From: Candidatus Acidiferrales bacterium | GTDB taxonomy: Bacteria; Acidobacteriota; Terriglobia; Acidiferrales; UBA7541 | Length of the DNA: 64,000 bases | Direction: 5' to 3' | NCBI GenBank assembly: GCA_030037775.1 | Contig: JASHQB010000038.1 | Coordinates: 1 to 64,000, forward strand | Shown: one piece after another, positions 33,509 through 42,716 of the stretch | Numbering within the stretch: the stretch's first letter is position 1 | How the letters are laid out: the number at the start of each line of letters is the position of its first letter | Notes under the pieces: model-generated | Told to the model about the DNA's origin: nothing | Database searches by the model: none | What the model saw: only the letters and a program-made list of their open reading frames with translations | Position numbers and translations under genes: made by a program

Positions 33509-34132
33509 ATGAAAAGAGCAGCGGGATTCCTGGTGGTGACGGTACTGGGGTTGTTGGCGGGCGGCAGGACGGCTTTGGGGCAGCAGACGACGCCGATGAA
33601 GAAAGCTGCGGCGCCGCCGACGATCGCGTCGGTCATGCAGACGCAACTGGGAATTGTGGAGCATGAATTCGTGGGGGCGGCGGAGGCGATGCCGGAGGAC
33701 AAGTACAACTTCGCGCCAACTGAAGGAAATTTCAAAGGAGTGAGGACATTCGCGCAAGAAGTGAAGCACGTGGCGACGGTGAACTACGCATTCTTCAGCG
33801 CGATTCTGGGGCAGGCTCCGCCGCCGGGAGTGAGCGCGAACGAGCAGATGAACGGGCCGGATGATATTCAAAGCAAAGAGCAGATTGTGAAGTATCTGAA
33901 GGATTCGTTCGCGCTGGGACACAAGGCGATTGCGACGCTCACCATGCGGGATGCGGTGACGCCGCTGCCCAAGCCGCCGATTTCGTTCCTGAACACGGGG
34001 CTGGCGCTCGCGAGCTTCAGCTGCACGCACGCGTTCGACCACTACGGACAGATGGTGGAATATTTGCGGATGAATGGAATTGTTCCGCCTGCGAGCCAGG
34101 GAGCACCGCCAGCGAATCCGGGAGGGAAATGA
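33509..34132 (+). CDS. Exported DinB-like four-helix protein, paralogue 1
   Basis: Start at ATG 33509 with AGGAGAG upstream. 207 residues with a signal peptide (GFLVVTVLGLLAGGRTALGQ). The rest is a DinB/DUF664-type bundle: a first His in GIVEHEFVGAAEAM, the second in FAQEVKHVATVNYAF, and the third in CTHAFDHYGQMVEYLRMNG. This three-His set binds a metal in DinB-like thiol-transferases (EgtB, maleylpyruvate isomerase, bacillithiol transferases). Export makes a thiol-transferase role unusual. Ends in NPGGK. It is followed 49 bases on by a near copy. Confidence 0.75.
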   Translation: MKRAAGFLVVTVLGLLAGGRTALGQQTTPMKKAAAPPTIASVMQTQLGIVEHEFVGAAEAMPEDKYNFAPTEGNFKGVRTFAQEVKHVATVNYAFFSAILGQAPPPGVSANEQMNGPDDIQSKEQIVKYLKDSFALGHKAIATLTMRDAVTPLPKPPISFLNTGLALASFSCTHAFDHYGQMVEYLRMNGIVPPASQGAPPANPGGK

Positions 34133-34181
34133 ACGCCGTGCTGGAGTTCTTGCTTTAGAGGCTGTCTGAGGAGCGAAAAAA

Positions 34182-34805
34182 ATGAAAAGAGCGGCGGGAT
34201 TCCTGGTGGTGGCGATGCTGGGAATGTCGGGGGCCGCGGCGACGGCTTTAGGGCAGCAGACGACGCCAATGAAGAAAGCCGCGGCGGCGCCGACGATCGC
34301 GTCGGTGATGCAGTCGCAACTGGGAATTGTGGAGCATGAATTCGTGGGGGCGGCGGAGGCGATGCCGGAGGACAAGTATGATTTCGGGCCGACGAACGGC
34401 GAATTCAAGGGAGTGAGGACGTTCGCGCAGGAAGTGAAGCACGTGGCGACGGTGAATTTTGCTTATTACAGCGCGATACTTGGCCAGCCTATGCCGCCTG
34501 GCGTCACCTTTAGTGAAGCGGCGAACGGACCCGATTCGATCCAGACGAAAGAACAGATTGTGAAGTACTTGCAGGATTCATTTGCGCTGGGCCACAAAGC
34601 GTTTGCAACCATCACGATGCGGAACGCTGTGACTCCCATTGAGCATCCGCCTTTGCCATTTTTTAATACGCGGCTGGCGCTGGCGAGTTTTGGGTGCACG
34701 CACGCGTTCGACCACTACGGACAGATGGTGGAGTATCTGCGGATGAACGGAATCATTCCGCCAGCGAGCCAAGGAGCACCGCCGGCGAATCCGTCGGGGA
34801 AATGA
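34182..34805 (+). CDS. Exported DinB-like four-helix protein, paralogue 2
   Basis: 207 residues, tandem paralogue of the preceding gene with the same signal peptide design, the same three His (VEHEFVGA, VKHVATVN, THAFDHYGQ) and the same Pro-rich tail (GIIPPASQGAPPANPSGK). DNA identity is very uneven: the first 200 bases and the C-terminal helix are almost identical, whereas the middle has drifted at many third positions. A recent duplication with gene conversion would explain this. Confidence 0.75.
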   Translation: MKRAAGFLVVAMLGMSGAAATALGQQTTPMKKAAAAPTIASVMQSQLGIVEHEFVGAAEAMPEDKYDFGPTNGEFKGVRTFAQEVKHVATVNFAYYSAILGQPMPPGVTFSEAANGPDSIQTKEQIVKYLQDSFALGHKAFATITMRNAVTPIEHPPLPFFNTRLALASFGCTHAFDHYGQMVEYLRMNGIIPPASQGAPPANPSGK

Positions 34806-34832
34806 ATCGCGGCGAGTGGCGGGCGCTGGCAG

Positions 34833-35441
34833 TTAGTCCCCGAGCGGGGTCACGTCCTGGATTTGCACGCTCTGCTGTTCAAATTTGCGGCCGTTCCAAT
34901 GGAAATGCACGACGTCCATGAATTTGGGGCAGCAAACCGGCGTGCCATCTTTGCTGCGAGCGCGGATGATGAGGCTACCTGATTTCGGGTCGAAAGTGAC
35001 GCCCGCGCCGGGAGCCTGGGAATCGAAGGTGAACTGCTGCAGAACGTGCATGTGACGCGCGGTGACGGTGATTACCTGCACGATGCCGGTGATTTTGGTA
35101 TCGCCTCCCGAGTCGGTTTCGTTCCCGTCGAGAAGAGCATAATTCGGACCACTTCCTGTGGCGCCAAAGAACCGCGGGGGAGCCAAAGATATGCGGCTGT
35201 CTCCGAAATCCTGGCGCTCATGGTGTGCGCCGTTCTTCAAGCGCACGGAACGCTGGACCTTGCCATCGATGTCGAAGATGACGAAATCGAAGTGGGTGAA
35301 GTCAAAGTCACGAAGCGAATCGACGCGCTGAGCGTACTGATAGTCGGGAGCGACGAGATCAACGGCCGGCGGGAGTTTCGGCTGCGGATTCGATTGCGCT
35401 CCGCCGATCAAAAGGAAAAGGCTCAACAGGAAAGGGAACAT
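34833..35441 (-). CDS. Exported protein of unknown function
   Basis: 202 residues with a signal peptide (FLLSLFLLIGGAQS). Beta-rich: DSLRDFDFTHFDFVIFDIDG, RSVRLKNGAHHERQDFGDSR, then a VITVTARHMHVLQQFTFD strand and a C-terminal CCPKFMDVVHFHWNGRKFEQ. The end resembles the 'VHF.W.G.KF' closing strands of exported proteins that report on surface measurements, but I recognise no family. The paired Cys could form a vicinal disulfide. It converges with the DinB-like tandem, separated by 27 bases. Confidence 0.55.
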   Translation of the reverse strand: MFPFLLSLFLLIGGAQSNPQPKLPPAVDLVAPDYQYAQRVDSLRDFDFTHFDFVIFDIDGKVQRSVRLKNGAHHERQDFGDSRISLAPPRFFGATGSGPNYALLDGNETDSGGDTKITGIVQVITVTARHMHVLQQFTFDSQAPGAGVTFDPKSGSLIIRARSKDGTPVCCPKFMDVVHFHWNGRKFEQQSVQIQDVTPLGD

Positions 35442-35487
35442 GAGGAAATGTTACATGGCTGCGCCGCGGCGACGCAATATTCGCGAA

Positions 35488-36615
35488 TCAGGGTGTGCCG
35501 GAATCGGCAGGTTCGGGCTTGCGGGGTTTCGAGCTTAACTTGGGAATGAGAAATTCCTGCAGGAGGTTGTCGGCGGCGGTTGCGGCTACGCCGACGGCGG
35601 TGACTTCGAAGGTCAATCCCACGCCATTGCGATTTTGCGGCGGGTAATAGGTGTTGGCGAGCGCGCCTGAAGCCAGATTCCCCAAAACACTCGAGTAATT
35701 GGGCTGCCAGCGGCCGTTGTCGCCCTTGCAGATAACGGCATTGGCGATGGCGTAGAGGATGCGCTGGCGTTTGCTGCCGGTGGCTTTGTAGAAATAGCGT
35801 GGGTCCTGTTTCAGGATGGAAGGAAAAATGACGCTGCCGAAGAGAGTGCCGGTGGCGAAGTCGGCGTAGGAAGCGCCGTAGCGTTTGCCGTAGCCCTGCG
35901 CGCCCTGGCCGTATCCGGGAAACTGATTGACGGCTTGTTGAATTCCGGCAGTGGCTCCGATCAGCACGAAGGTGACCGGATCGATGGCGTCCCTCCAGGA
36001 GAGTTGGAATTTCTGCTTGGTATTCAGGGGCGCGGCGTTGGGGACGTAAGTGACGTAGAAATTGGGAATGACCTTGAGGACGCGCTGCTGCTCTTCCTGC
36101 TTGAGCTGATGTTCAGCGATGACCGCCTGCGGCTGGACGCGCACGACGGTGTTCACGGTGGCGAGGACCAAGATGATCGGCGGGATGATGAAGCTCTGGC
36201 CGGAAGCGACGGTGCCGGAAGCGGTTTGGTCGGCGAAGGGCGGCGCGGTGACGCTCAATTGGAAAGGACCGGGAGAAACGTTCGTAAAGGAGAATTCTCC
36301 GTTGTCGCCGGTGAGGACCTGCTGCTTCGCAGGCGAGTTCCCGTGGGTGAGGGTGACCTGAGCGCCGATGACGGGGTTGCCGTCCTTGTCGGTGATGGTG
36401 CCGTTGATGCTGGCGGGCGGTTGCTGAGGGGCAGGCGCAGCGGCTTGCGCCGGCGGCTGCTGTTGCTGTTGCGCTCGTGTGGGGTAGCCGAGGCAAGAGA
36501 AGGTCACTGCCAAGGCCACGAGAACAAACGGGAGCGCCGACCGGCTCAAGGAGACCTTCCCGGCATCGCCGGCCCGCCGGGAAGCGCGCGGGACCGGTGG
36601 AGAATTGTCACGCAT
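35488..36615 (-). CDS. Carboxypeptidase-regulatory-domain protein, envelope-anchored
   Basis: 375 residues. An N-terminal hydrophobic segment (about 27-46) is followed by a Gln/Pro/Ala-rich linker and one CarboxypepD-regulatory domain (about 68-150: SINGTITDKDGNPVIGAQVT, GDNGEFSFTNVSPGPFQLSV). The remaining 200 residues contain three Gly/Ala-rich helical or hairpin segments (VTFVLIGATAGIQQAVNQFP, GASYADFATGTLFGSVIFPS, SSVLGNLASGALANTYYPPQ) like the family of acidobacterial outer-membrane-associated proteins often found as orphans. No TonB plug or barrel is present. Function unknown. Confidence 0.65.
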   Translation of the reverse strand: MRDNSPPVPRASRRAGDAGKVSLSRSALPFVLVALAVTFSCLGYPTRAQQQQQPPAQAAAPAPQQPPASINGTITDKDGNPVIGAQVTLTHGNSPAKQQVLTGDNGEFSFTNVSPGPFQLSVTAPPFADQTASGTVASGQSFIIPPIILVLATVNTVVRVQPQAVIAEHQLKQEEQQRVLKVIPNFYVTYVPNAAPLNTKQKFQLSWRDAIDPVTFVLIGATAGIQQAVNQFPGYGQGAQGYGKRYGASYADFATGTLFGSVIFPSILKQDPRYFYKATGSKRQRILYAIANAVICKGDNGRWQPNYSSVLGNLASGALANTYYPPQNRNGVGLTFEVTAVGVAATAADNLLQEFLIPKLSSKPRKPEPADSGTP

Positions 36616-37093
36616 GGGGAGTGAAGTTCCCGAGCAAGGTCATCGCCTAAGCTCCCGTCCCAAACAAGAGATGACGACGGCGGTTAGAAGGTTTCTTGGC
36701 GGTGTTGGAGACGAAAGGGCGAGCCAAAATACAGGCCAGGGCATGGCCCAAGAGCGCGAGCCGAGCGGGCAGAAATGAGAGGATGGGCGCGCGATACGGT
36801 TGGCTCATGGTCATCGATCATCTCGAAATAATTGTCACAAGTTTCCGGCGAAAAGCCAGAGGTTTATGCGGAAGCGGTTTCCAAGCTGCTGGGTGCGCGG
36901 CGGAAGGAAGGCGGACGCGATGTTCCGTCATGGACACGATTTGGCGTAGAGGGTTATACTCCCGGTTCATTTGTCGCAAGTTTCAGGAGCAGGATTTCCG
37001 CAGGTGCGTTTGAGCAAGCGCGTCCGTGCGCGGAAACATTCACAACCACTTTTGCGTATCGCAAGGGGACGTTCTCACAGAGGAGAGATTTGC
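36616..37093. other. Intergenic region upstream of the tricorn-like gene
   Basis: No gene is supported. A good promoter-like pair, TGGACA (36931-36936) and TATACT (36955-36960), 18 bases apart, points toward the tricorn-like gene and would leave a leader of about 125 bases. Reading frames across the leader have no family features. Confidence 0.45.
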
Positions 37094-40000
37094 ATGAAGA
37101 AAGCTATCTTTGCGGTGATGGTGTTGCTGCTGGCGGGAATTTGCTACGCGCAAACGGAACCGGGGCCGCTGCTGCTGCAGCAGCCGACGATGAACAGCAC
37201 ACAGATTGTGTTCGTGTATGGCGGCGAGCTGTGGAGCGTGAGCCGCAACGGCGGTGACGCCGTGCGGCTGACCACGGGAGTGGGGATTCAGTCGGACCCG
37301 CATTTTTCACCGGACGGCAAATGGGTAGCTTTCACGGGCGATTACGGCGGGAACCCGGATGTGTACGTAGTGTCGGCAGATGGCGGAGTGCCAAAGCGGC
37401 TGACGTATCACCCCGATCCGGACACCGTGGCGGGATGGACGAGGGACGGCAAGAGCGTGCTGTTTGCCTCGACGCGGGACAGCTTCGCGAGCGGCGTGGG
37501 GGGTCTGTACACCGTCTCGGTGGACGGCGGGTTGCCGGAGAAGCTGCCGTTTCCGCTGGCGTATGAAGGCTCGTATTCGCCGAACGGGGACGAGATTGCG
37601 TACCGGCCGGTAGCGTTTCCGTGGGGAACGTGGTCGCATTACCGCGGCGGAACGGAGTCGAAAATTTGGGTCGCGAAGCTGGCGGATTCGAGTTACGACG
37701 AAATTCCGCGGGGCGATTGGAACGAATTCGACCCGATGTGGATCGGGGACAAGATTTACTTTTTGTCGGATGAAAAGGGGCCGTTCACGCTGTACGAGTA
37801 CGACGCGACGACGAGGAAAGAAACCGAGGTAGTGCCGAACGATGGGCTGCCGATCAAGGAAGCGTCGGCGGGTCCGGACGGGATCATCTATTCGCAATTC
37901 GGTTCGATCCACATCTACAACCCGGCGACGCATAGCGAGCACGCTGTGGCGATTCACGTGGCTGGCGATTTCCCGCAGCTCATGCCGCATTTCGAGAGCG
38001 TGGAAGGAAATATTCTTTCGGCGGACATTTCTCCGACCGGCGCACGCGCGGTATTTGAGGCGCACGGCGAAATCCTGACCGTGCCGGCAGAACATGGCGA
38101 CGTAAGGAACATCACGAATTCGCCGGCGGTGGCGGACCGGTATCCGGCGTGGTCGCCGGACGGGAAATCGATCGCGTACTTCTCGGACGAATCGGGCGAG
38201 TACGCGCTGCACATCAAGAACCAGGACGGCATGGGCGAGGTGAAAAAGGTCAGCTTGGGCGAGCCGCCATCGTTTTTCTACAACCCGACGTGGTCGCCGG
38301 ACAGCAAGAAGATCGTGTACACGGACAAACGGCTGAGCGTGTGGTACGTGGATTTGGACAAGGGCACGCCGGTGAAAATTGATACGGATGTGTTCGAGAC
38401 GCCGCAAATGACGCTCAACCCGTCATGGTCCCCGGATAGCGAATGGATTGCCTACACAAAACTGATGGGGAACCACATGCATGCGGTGTTTGTGTACTCG
38501 CTGGAGACGGGAAAGAGCACGCAGATCACCGACGGACTAAGCGACGCTAGTTCGGCAGTGTGGGACAAGAACGGCAAGTGGCTGTATTTCACGGCGAGCA
38601 CAAATGCGGGACCCACGACAGCATGGCTGGACATGTCGAGCGAAGGACACGCAGTGACGAGCGCGGTCTACGTGGTGGTGCTGGCGAAGGATCAGCCGTC
38701 ACCGCTGGCGCCGGAGAGTGACGAGGAAAAGACCGCGAAGGCTCCGGAGGGTGGCGCAGGCGCCGGGGCGGCGGCAACCGCGGACAAAGGAAAGAAGGAG
38801 GAAACGCCCAAGGTCACCATCGATTTCGAAAATATTGACCAGCGAATTCTGGCGCTGCCATTGCCGCAGAAAGACTATGCCGGACTGAATGCCGGCAAGA
38901 CAGGGGAACTATTTGTGAGTGATGTCCCGCCGGGGCAGGATTTCGAGTTCGGGCCTCCGGCGATGGAAGTCGTGAAGTTTGACATGAAAACACGGAAGCC
39001 AATGCCGTTCCTTTCCGGCATTCAGGCCTTCGCCCTGTCGTTTGACGGAGAGAAGGCGCTGTATTCACAGATGGAGCACTGGGCCATCGTGGCGACTGCC
39101 GCGCCGCCGAAACCCGGCGAAGGCACGCTGAATATGGCGGACATGAAAGTGTGGGTGGATCCGAAGGCGGAATGGAAACAGATGTTCCATGAAGTCTGGC
39201 GGATCGAACGGGATTTCTTTTATGCGCCGAATTATCACGGTCTCGACCTGAACAAAGCGGAAGCGGAATACGCCAAATACCTGCCTGGACTGGCGAGCCG
39301 CGAGGACGAGAATTTCCTGTTCAACCAAATGCTGAGCGATTTGAATGTGGGGCACATGTTCGTGCGTGGCGGAGCGATCCCGGAGGTGCCGCCGGTGAGC
39401 GTGGGCCTGCTCGGGGCGGACTATTCGATTGAAAACGGGCGCTATCGGATCGCAAAGGTGTATTTCGGCGAGAACTGGAACCCGCAGCTGCACGCTCCGC
39501 TGACGCAGCCGGGCGTAAACGTGCAAGCCGGCGAGTACATTCTGGCCGTGGACGGACGGGAACTGCACGGGTCGGACAACATTTACAGCTTCTTCTTGGA
39601 CAAGGCGGGCAAGCAGGTGATTCTGAAAGTGGGGCCGAGCGCGGACGGAACGGGCTCGCGCGAAGTGACCGTAGTTCCGATTGCGAACGAGCTGAACCTG
39701 CGGCATCGCGACTGGACCTATCACAATTGGGAAACAGTGACGAAACTGAGTGATGGGAAGCTGGCGTATGTGTATCTGCCAAACACCGCGGGAGGCGGGT
39801 TCACGAACTTCAACCGCTACTACATGGCGCAGGTGGGACGCGAAGGCGCGGTGATGGATGAGCGGTTCAACACCGGAGGGCAAATCGCCAATTACATCAT
39901 CGAGATCATGCAGCGGAAACTGACCAGCTACTGGTACACGCGGCAAGGGGAGATTTTCAGCTCTCCGCTCGACGCGATCTTTGGGCCGAAGGTGATGATC

Positions 40001-40369
40001 ACGAACCAATTCTCGGGCTCAGGCGGCGACTGGATGCCGTGGGCGTTCAAGCACGTAGGCGTGGGGCCGACCATTGGCGAAAGAACTTGGGGAGGGCTGG
40101 TGGGAATCTACGGATACCCGGAGCTGATTGATGGGGGGGCAGTGACGGCGCCGCGCGTGGCGTTCTTCAATCCGAACGGCACGTGGGATGTGGAAAACCA
40201 CGGAGTGCCGCCGGATGTACCGATCATTCTGGACCCGAAGGCGTGGCGCGAAGGGCACGACGTGCAACTGGAGAAGGCCATTTCTGTGGCGATGGAGGAG
40301 TTGAAGAAGAATCCACTGCCGAAGCCGAAGGTGCCGGCGTTCCCGAACTATTCGAAGGATGCGCACTAG
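37094..40369 (+). CDS. Tricorn-like protease (PD40 propeller, PDZ, S41 peptidase)
   Basis: The frame is open from 36971 but the ATG at 37094, after AGGAGAG, begins a signal peptide (AIFAVMVLLLAGICYAQ). 1091 residues, close to archaeal tricorn (about 1070). Order: seven or so PD40 blades (FSPDGKWVAFTGDYGGNPDV, WSPDGKSIAYFSD, WSPDSKKIVYTDK, WSPDSEWIAYTK), a linker rich in Ala/Glu/Lys (about 560-600), the tricorn C1 helical domain (MFHEVWRIERDFFYAPNYHG), a His motif (LNVGHMFVRGG), a PDZ, and the S41 core with the nucleophile in NQFSGSGGDWMPW and ERTWGGLVG. The extracytoplasmic location differs from the cytosolic archaeal enzyme. It should degrade peptides in the periplasm. Confidence 0.9.
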   Translation: MKKAIFAVMVLLLAGICYAQTEPGPLLLQQPTMNSTQIVFVYGGELWSVSRNGGDAVRLTTGVGIQSDPHFSPDGKWVAFTGDYGGNPDVYVVSADGGVPKRLTYHPDPDTVAGWTRDGKSVLFASTRDSFASGVGGLYTVSVDGGLPEKLPFPLAYEGSYSPNGDEIAYRPVAFPWGTWSHYRGGTESKIWVAKLADSSYDEIPRGDWNEFDPMWIGDKIYFLSDEKGPFTLYEYDATTRKETEVVPNDGLPIKEASAGPDGIIYSQFGSIHIYNPATHSEHAVAIHVAGDFPQLMPHFESVEGNILSADISPTGARAVFEAHGEILTVPAEHGDVRNITNSPAVADRYPAWSPDGKSIAYFSDESGEYALHIKNQDGMGEVKKVSLGEPPSFFYNPTWSPDSKKIVYTDKRLSVWYVDLDKGTPVKIDTDVFETPQMTLNPSWSPDSEWIAYTKLMGNHMHAVFVYSLETGKSTQITDGLSDASSAVWDKNGKWLYFTASTNAGPTTAWLDMSSEGHAVTSAVYVVVLAKDQPSPLAPESDEEKTAKAPEGGAGAGAAATADKGKKEETPKVTIDFENIDQRILALPLPQKDYAGLNAGKTGELFVSDVPPGQDFEFGPPAMEVVKFDMKTRKPMPFLSGIQAFALSFDGEKALYSQMEHWAIVATAAPPKPGEGTLNMADMKVWVDPKAEWKQMFHEVWRIERDFFYAPNYHGLDLNKAEAEYAKYLPGLASREDENFLFNQMLSDLNVGHMFVRGGAIPEVPPVSVGLLGADYSIENGRYRIAKVYFGENWNPQLHAPLTQPGVNVQAGEYILAVDGRELHGSDNIYSFFLDKAGKQVILKVGPSADGTGSREVTVVPIANELNLRHRDWTYHNWETVTKLSDGKLAYVYLPNTAGGGFTNFNRYYMAQVGREGAVMDERFNTGGQIANYIIEIMQRKLTSYWYTRQGEIFSSPLDAIFGPKVMITNQFSGSGGDWMPWAFKHVGVGPTIGERTWGGLVGIYGYPELIDGGAVTAPRVAFFNPNGTWDVENHGVPPDVPIILDPKAWREGHDVQLEKAISVAMEELKKNPLPKPKVPAFPNYSKDAH

Positions 40370-40400
40370 AAGCTGGATTGGTATTTTGGGAAGCAGAGAG

Positions 40401-40440
40401 ACGGCTCGCAGCGAAACAAGGCGGCGAGCCGTTTTCTTTT
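40401..40440 (+). terminator. Rho-independent terminator of the tricorn-like gene
   Basis: ACGGCTCGC (40401-40409) pairs with GCGAGCCGT (40424-40432), followed by TTTCTTTTT. Confidence 0.82.
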
Positions 40441-40501
40441 TGGAAGGAGAATCGCGGAGCGTTGGCGCGCATCCGATCACTTTTCGAGGAGGAGAGAGCT
40501 T

Positions 40502-40921
40502 ATGCCATCCACTTCAAAAAGAATTTCGTTTCCGCCGCCATCAGCACTTGGGCCATTGCCATTTTCGAATGGTGTGCTTGTTGGCGATACGTTTTACATG
40601 AGCGGGCACCTAGGGCTCGATCCGGCGACAAAAAAGCCGCCGGCAGATGCGGAGCAGGAAGCGCGGTTGGTGCTGGACGGGTTCCGCGAGACGCTTTCGC
40701 GGGCGAAGCTGGGGATGGAGGATTTGGTTTTCGTGCAGGTGTTTTGCTCGGACGTTACGCTCTTCGATAAATTCAACGCGGTCTACCGGACATATTTTTC
40801 GGGAGAATTTCCGGCGCGGGCGTTTTTGGGATCGGGGCCGCTGCTGTTTGGGGCGAGGTTTGAGGTTCAAGGGATTGCGGTGAAACAACTGAAGCGCCGG
40901 AGCAAGAAGCGCCGAGGGTGA
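40502..40921 (+). CDS. RidA/YjgF-family protein
   Basis: 139 residues behind a strong SD (GAGGAGGAGAGAG). Family blocks: PLPFSNGVLVGDTFYMSGHL, ARLVLDGFRETLSRAKLGMEDLVFVQVF and FPARAFLGSGPLLFGARFEV. The Arg of RidA that holds the imine carboxylate appears as the Arg in PARAF, so deamination of enamine/imine intermediates is plausible. The end has a basic tail (KQLKRRSKKRRG), longer than in E. coli RidA. Confidence 0.88.
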   Translation: MPSTSKRISFPPPSALGPLPFSNGVLVGDTFYMSGHLGLDPATKKPPADAEQEARLVLDGFRETLSRAKLGMEDLVFVQVFCSDVTLFDKFNAVYRTYFSGEFPARAFLGSGPLLFGARFEVQGIAVKQLKRRSKKRRG

Positions 40922-41065
40922 ACGGTCCGGTCAAAGGCAATCGAGCGGGGCCCATCCATACTTAGGCCAGCCAAAATGTCTTTTTGCGTGAGCGGCTGAG
41001 GCTGGCACCTTACTGAATTGTTCCCGTAACATTTGAAGCTTGGCGAGAAGTTGAGCGAGGCGACC

Positions 41066-41554
41066 ATGCATATTGAAAACGCCGATGCGCCGGAATTTCT
41101 CGAGACGGTGCGGAAATTGTTTCACGAATATGAAGCGAGCATCAAGGTGGATTTGTGCTTTCAGGGATTCGAGAAGGAGCTGGCGGAGCTTCCGGGAGAA
41201 TACGCGCGGCCAAGCGGGCGATTGCTGCTGGCGTTTGATGGCAGCGAAGTAGCAGGATGCGGGGCGCTGCGGCGGCTGGACAGCGATATCTGCGAGATGA
41301 AGCGGCTGTATGTGCGGCCGGAGCATCAAGGAAAGTCGATTGGGGCGGCGCTGGCGCGTACGCTGATCGAGCAGGCAAGAGAAGCGGGCTACGCACGGAT
41401 GCGGTTGGACACCATGCCGTCGATGGCACGAGCGATTGCGATGTACTGGTCGCTGGGATTTCGAGAGATTGCGGCGTACCGATTCAACCCCGTGCCGGGC
41501 GCACTGTTTTTTGAATTGGCGCTCGCGGAAGCAAAGTTTTCGCGCAAGCTATGA
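41066..41554 (+). CDS. GNAT-family N-acetyltransferase
   Basis: Start set at ATG 41066 (MHIENADAPEFLETVRK); ATG 41033 is in frame. 162 residues with motif A for acetyl-CoA, MKRLYVRPEHQGKSIGAAL, followed by ARMRLDTMPSMARAIAMYW, and the motif B region LGFREIAAYRFNPVPGALFF. It resembles the family typified by YjaB/PhnO-like small GNATs that act on small molecules. Substrate unknown. The last 6 bases overlap the 3' end of the convergent membrane-protein gene. Confidence 0.8.
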   Translation: MHIENADAPEFLETVRKLFHEYEASIKVDLCFQGFEKELAELPGEYARPSGRLLLAFDGSEVAGCGALRRLDSDICEMKRLYVRPEHQGKSIGAALARTLIEQAREAGYARMRLDTMPSMARAIAMYWSLGFREIAAYRFNPVPGALFFELALAEAKFSRKL

Positions 41555-42586
41555 AGACGAAAGTTTCGACGAGGGCGAATTCTCAGCGCCGACTTCGATA
41601 TGGGCCGCGATGTTGCGGGAGGCAGGCAAGCGTCCCAAGAGAAAAGCGACAAGGCCGGCGATGAGGCCGCCACTGATGATGACGGCTTCCCAGGCGAGGC
41701 CGACGGCGACGGTTTTGACGGGAGGCGCGCCGAAAGGAACGAGCAGGACGACGAGAGCGGCTTCGCGTACGCCGATGCCGCCCTGGGTGATGGGAATCAG
41801 GGCGGAGAATTTGGCGAGAGGCCAAGCAAAAAGCCAGGCGCGGAACAACAGATGCAAGCCGGTGGCGCCGGCGACGCGCGAAGTGAGCCAGATAAAGCTT
41901 CCCTGAGCCATCAATCCCAAGCAAAGAGCGGCAGCGACGTTTTGTGGCTTGCGTCGCATGGAACGCGCCGCGCGGCGCAACCGGATGACGCGGCGGCGCA
42001 ACGAGAAGGATGTTTTGCGCGCGGGAAACCACAAGATCGCCGGCAGAAGCAGCGCGAGAAGTACGGCGAGGACAATCCCAGAGATTACGAAAACGCGACG
42101 GGCCTCAAGAGGCAGCGCTCCGGGAACCAGGACAGCCCCGAGAATAATGAGTAGCGCGAGCGCGGCGAAATCGAGGATGCGGTCGAGAAGGCCTCCCAGG
42201 AAGACTGCGGCCCTCCCCTGACCGCTGCGGAGAGCGAGCGCGCCACGAACTACATCACCACCGACGATGGAAGGCAGAAAAAGGGTGCTGAAAAGGCCGG
42301 AGAAGTAGAAACGCACGGACTGGCGAAAGGTGAGGCGTGCGCCGGCCAAGTTCACCAACATGCGCCATTTATTGAGGGCGATGAGATGCGCGCCCAAGTA
42401 GCCGGCGATCACCAGCAGCCAGAGATGCGGAGGCAAGCGGCGGAGGGTGCTCCAAACTTCGGCAAGGGGCAGGAAACGAAAGAGGACGAAAAGGGCGAGG
42501 ATGCTGCCACAGACACGCAGCATGGCGACAAGCCACGGGTGGCGGGCGAGAGCCTTTTTCAGGGTTAGGAGCAGGGTCACGGTCAT
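41549..42586 (-). CDS. YbhN/UPF0104-type membrane protein (lysylphosphatidylglycerol-synthase TM-like)
   Basis: 345 residues with 8 predicted helices. Signatures of the AglD/MprF-N-terminal family: YLGAHLIALNKWRMLVNLAG, FYFSGLFSTLFLPSIVGGDV, GRAAVFLGGLLDRILDFAAL and IPITQGGIGVREAALVVLL. MprF members flip lysyl-phosphatidylglycerol; others such as AglD handle polyprenol lipids. There is no catalytic synthase domain, so a lipid flippase or partner role for the adjacent lipid metabolism is the simplest guess. Confidence 0.85.
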   Translation of the reverse strand: MTVTLLLTLKKALARHPWLVAMLRVCGSILALFVLFRFLPLAEVWSTLRRLPPHLWLLVIAGYLGAHLIALNKWRMLVNLAGARLTFRQSVRFYFSGLFSTLFLPSIVGGDVVRGALALRSGQGRAAVFLGGLLDRILDFAALALLIILGAVLVPGALPLEARRVFVISGIVLAVLLALLLPAILWFPARKTSFSLRRRVIRLRRAARSMRRKPQNVAAALCLGLMAQGSFIWLTSRVAGATGLHLLFRAWLFAWPLAKFSALIPITQGGIGVREAALVVLLVPFGAPPVKTVAVGLAWEAVIISGGLIAGLVAFLLGRLPASRNIAAHIEVGAENSPSSKLSSS

Positions 42587-42628
42587 TGCCTATTCAGCGA
42601 GCCATTATGCCTGCATTCGGAAATGAAT

Positions 42629-42660
42629 GTGGCCGGAGGCAAGCGAAGTGCTTGCGCCAC
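42629..42660. repeat. Hairpin repeat between divergent genes
   Basis: GTGGC-CGGAG-GCAAGC-GAAGT-GCTTGC-GCCAC: two stacked stems, with a five-base bulge on one side. The flanking text 'CATTCGGAA' occurs on both sides (42615 and 42664), suggesting an inserted dispersed element. Confidence 0.45.
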
Positions 42661-42716
42661 AAGGCATTCGGAATTAAGGTACTGGCTCGGCTAGACCGCC
42701 GAAGCTGGGAGACTTT

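Noticed and set aside
37307-38407. A 366-codon minus-strand frame opposite the tricorn-like gene
   Set aside because: Arg/His-rich shadow with no SD or domain.
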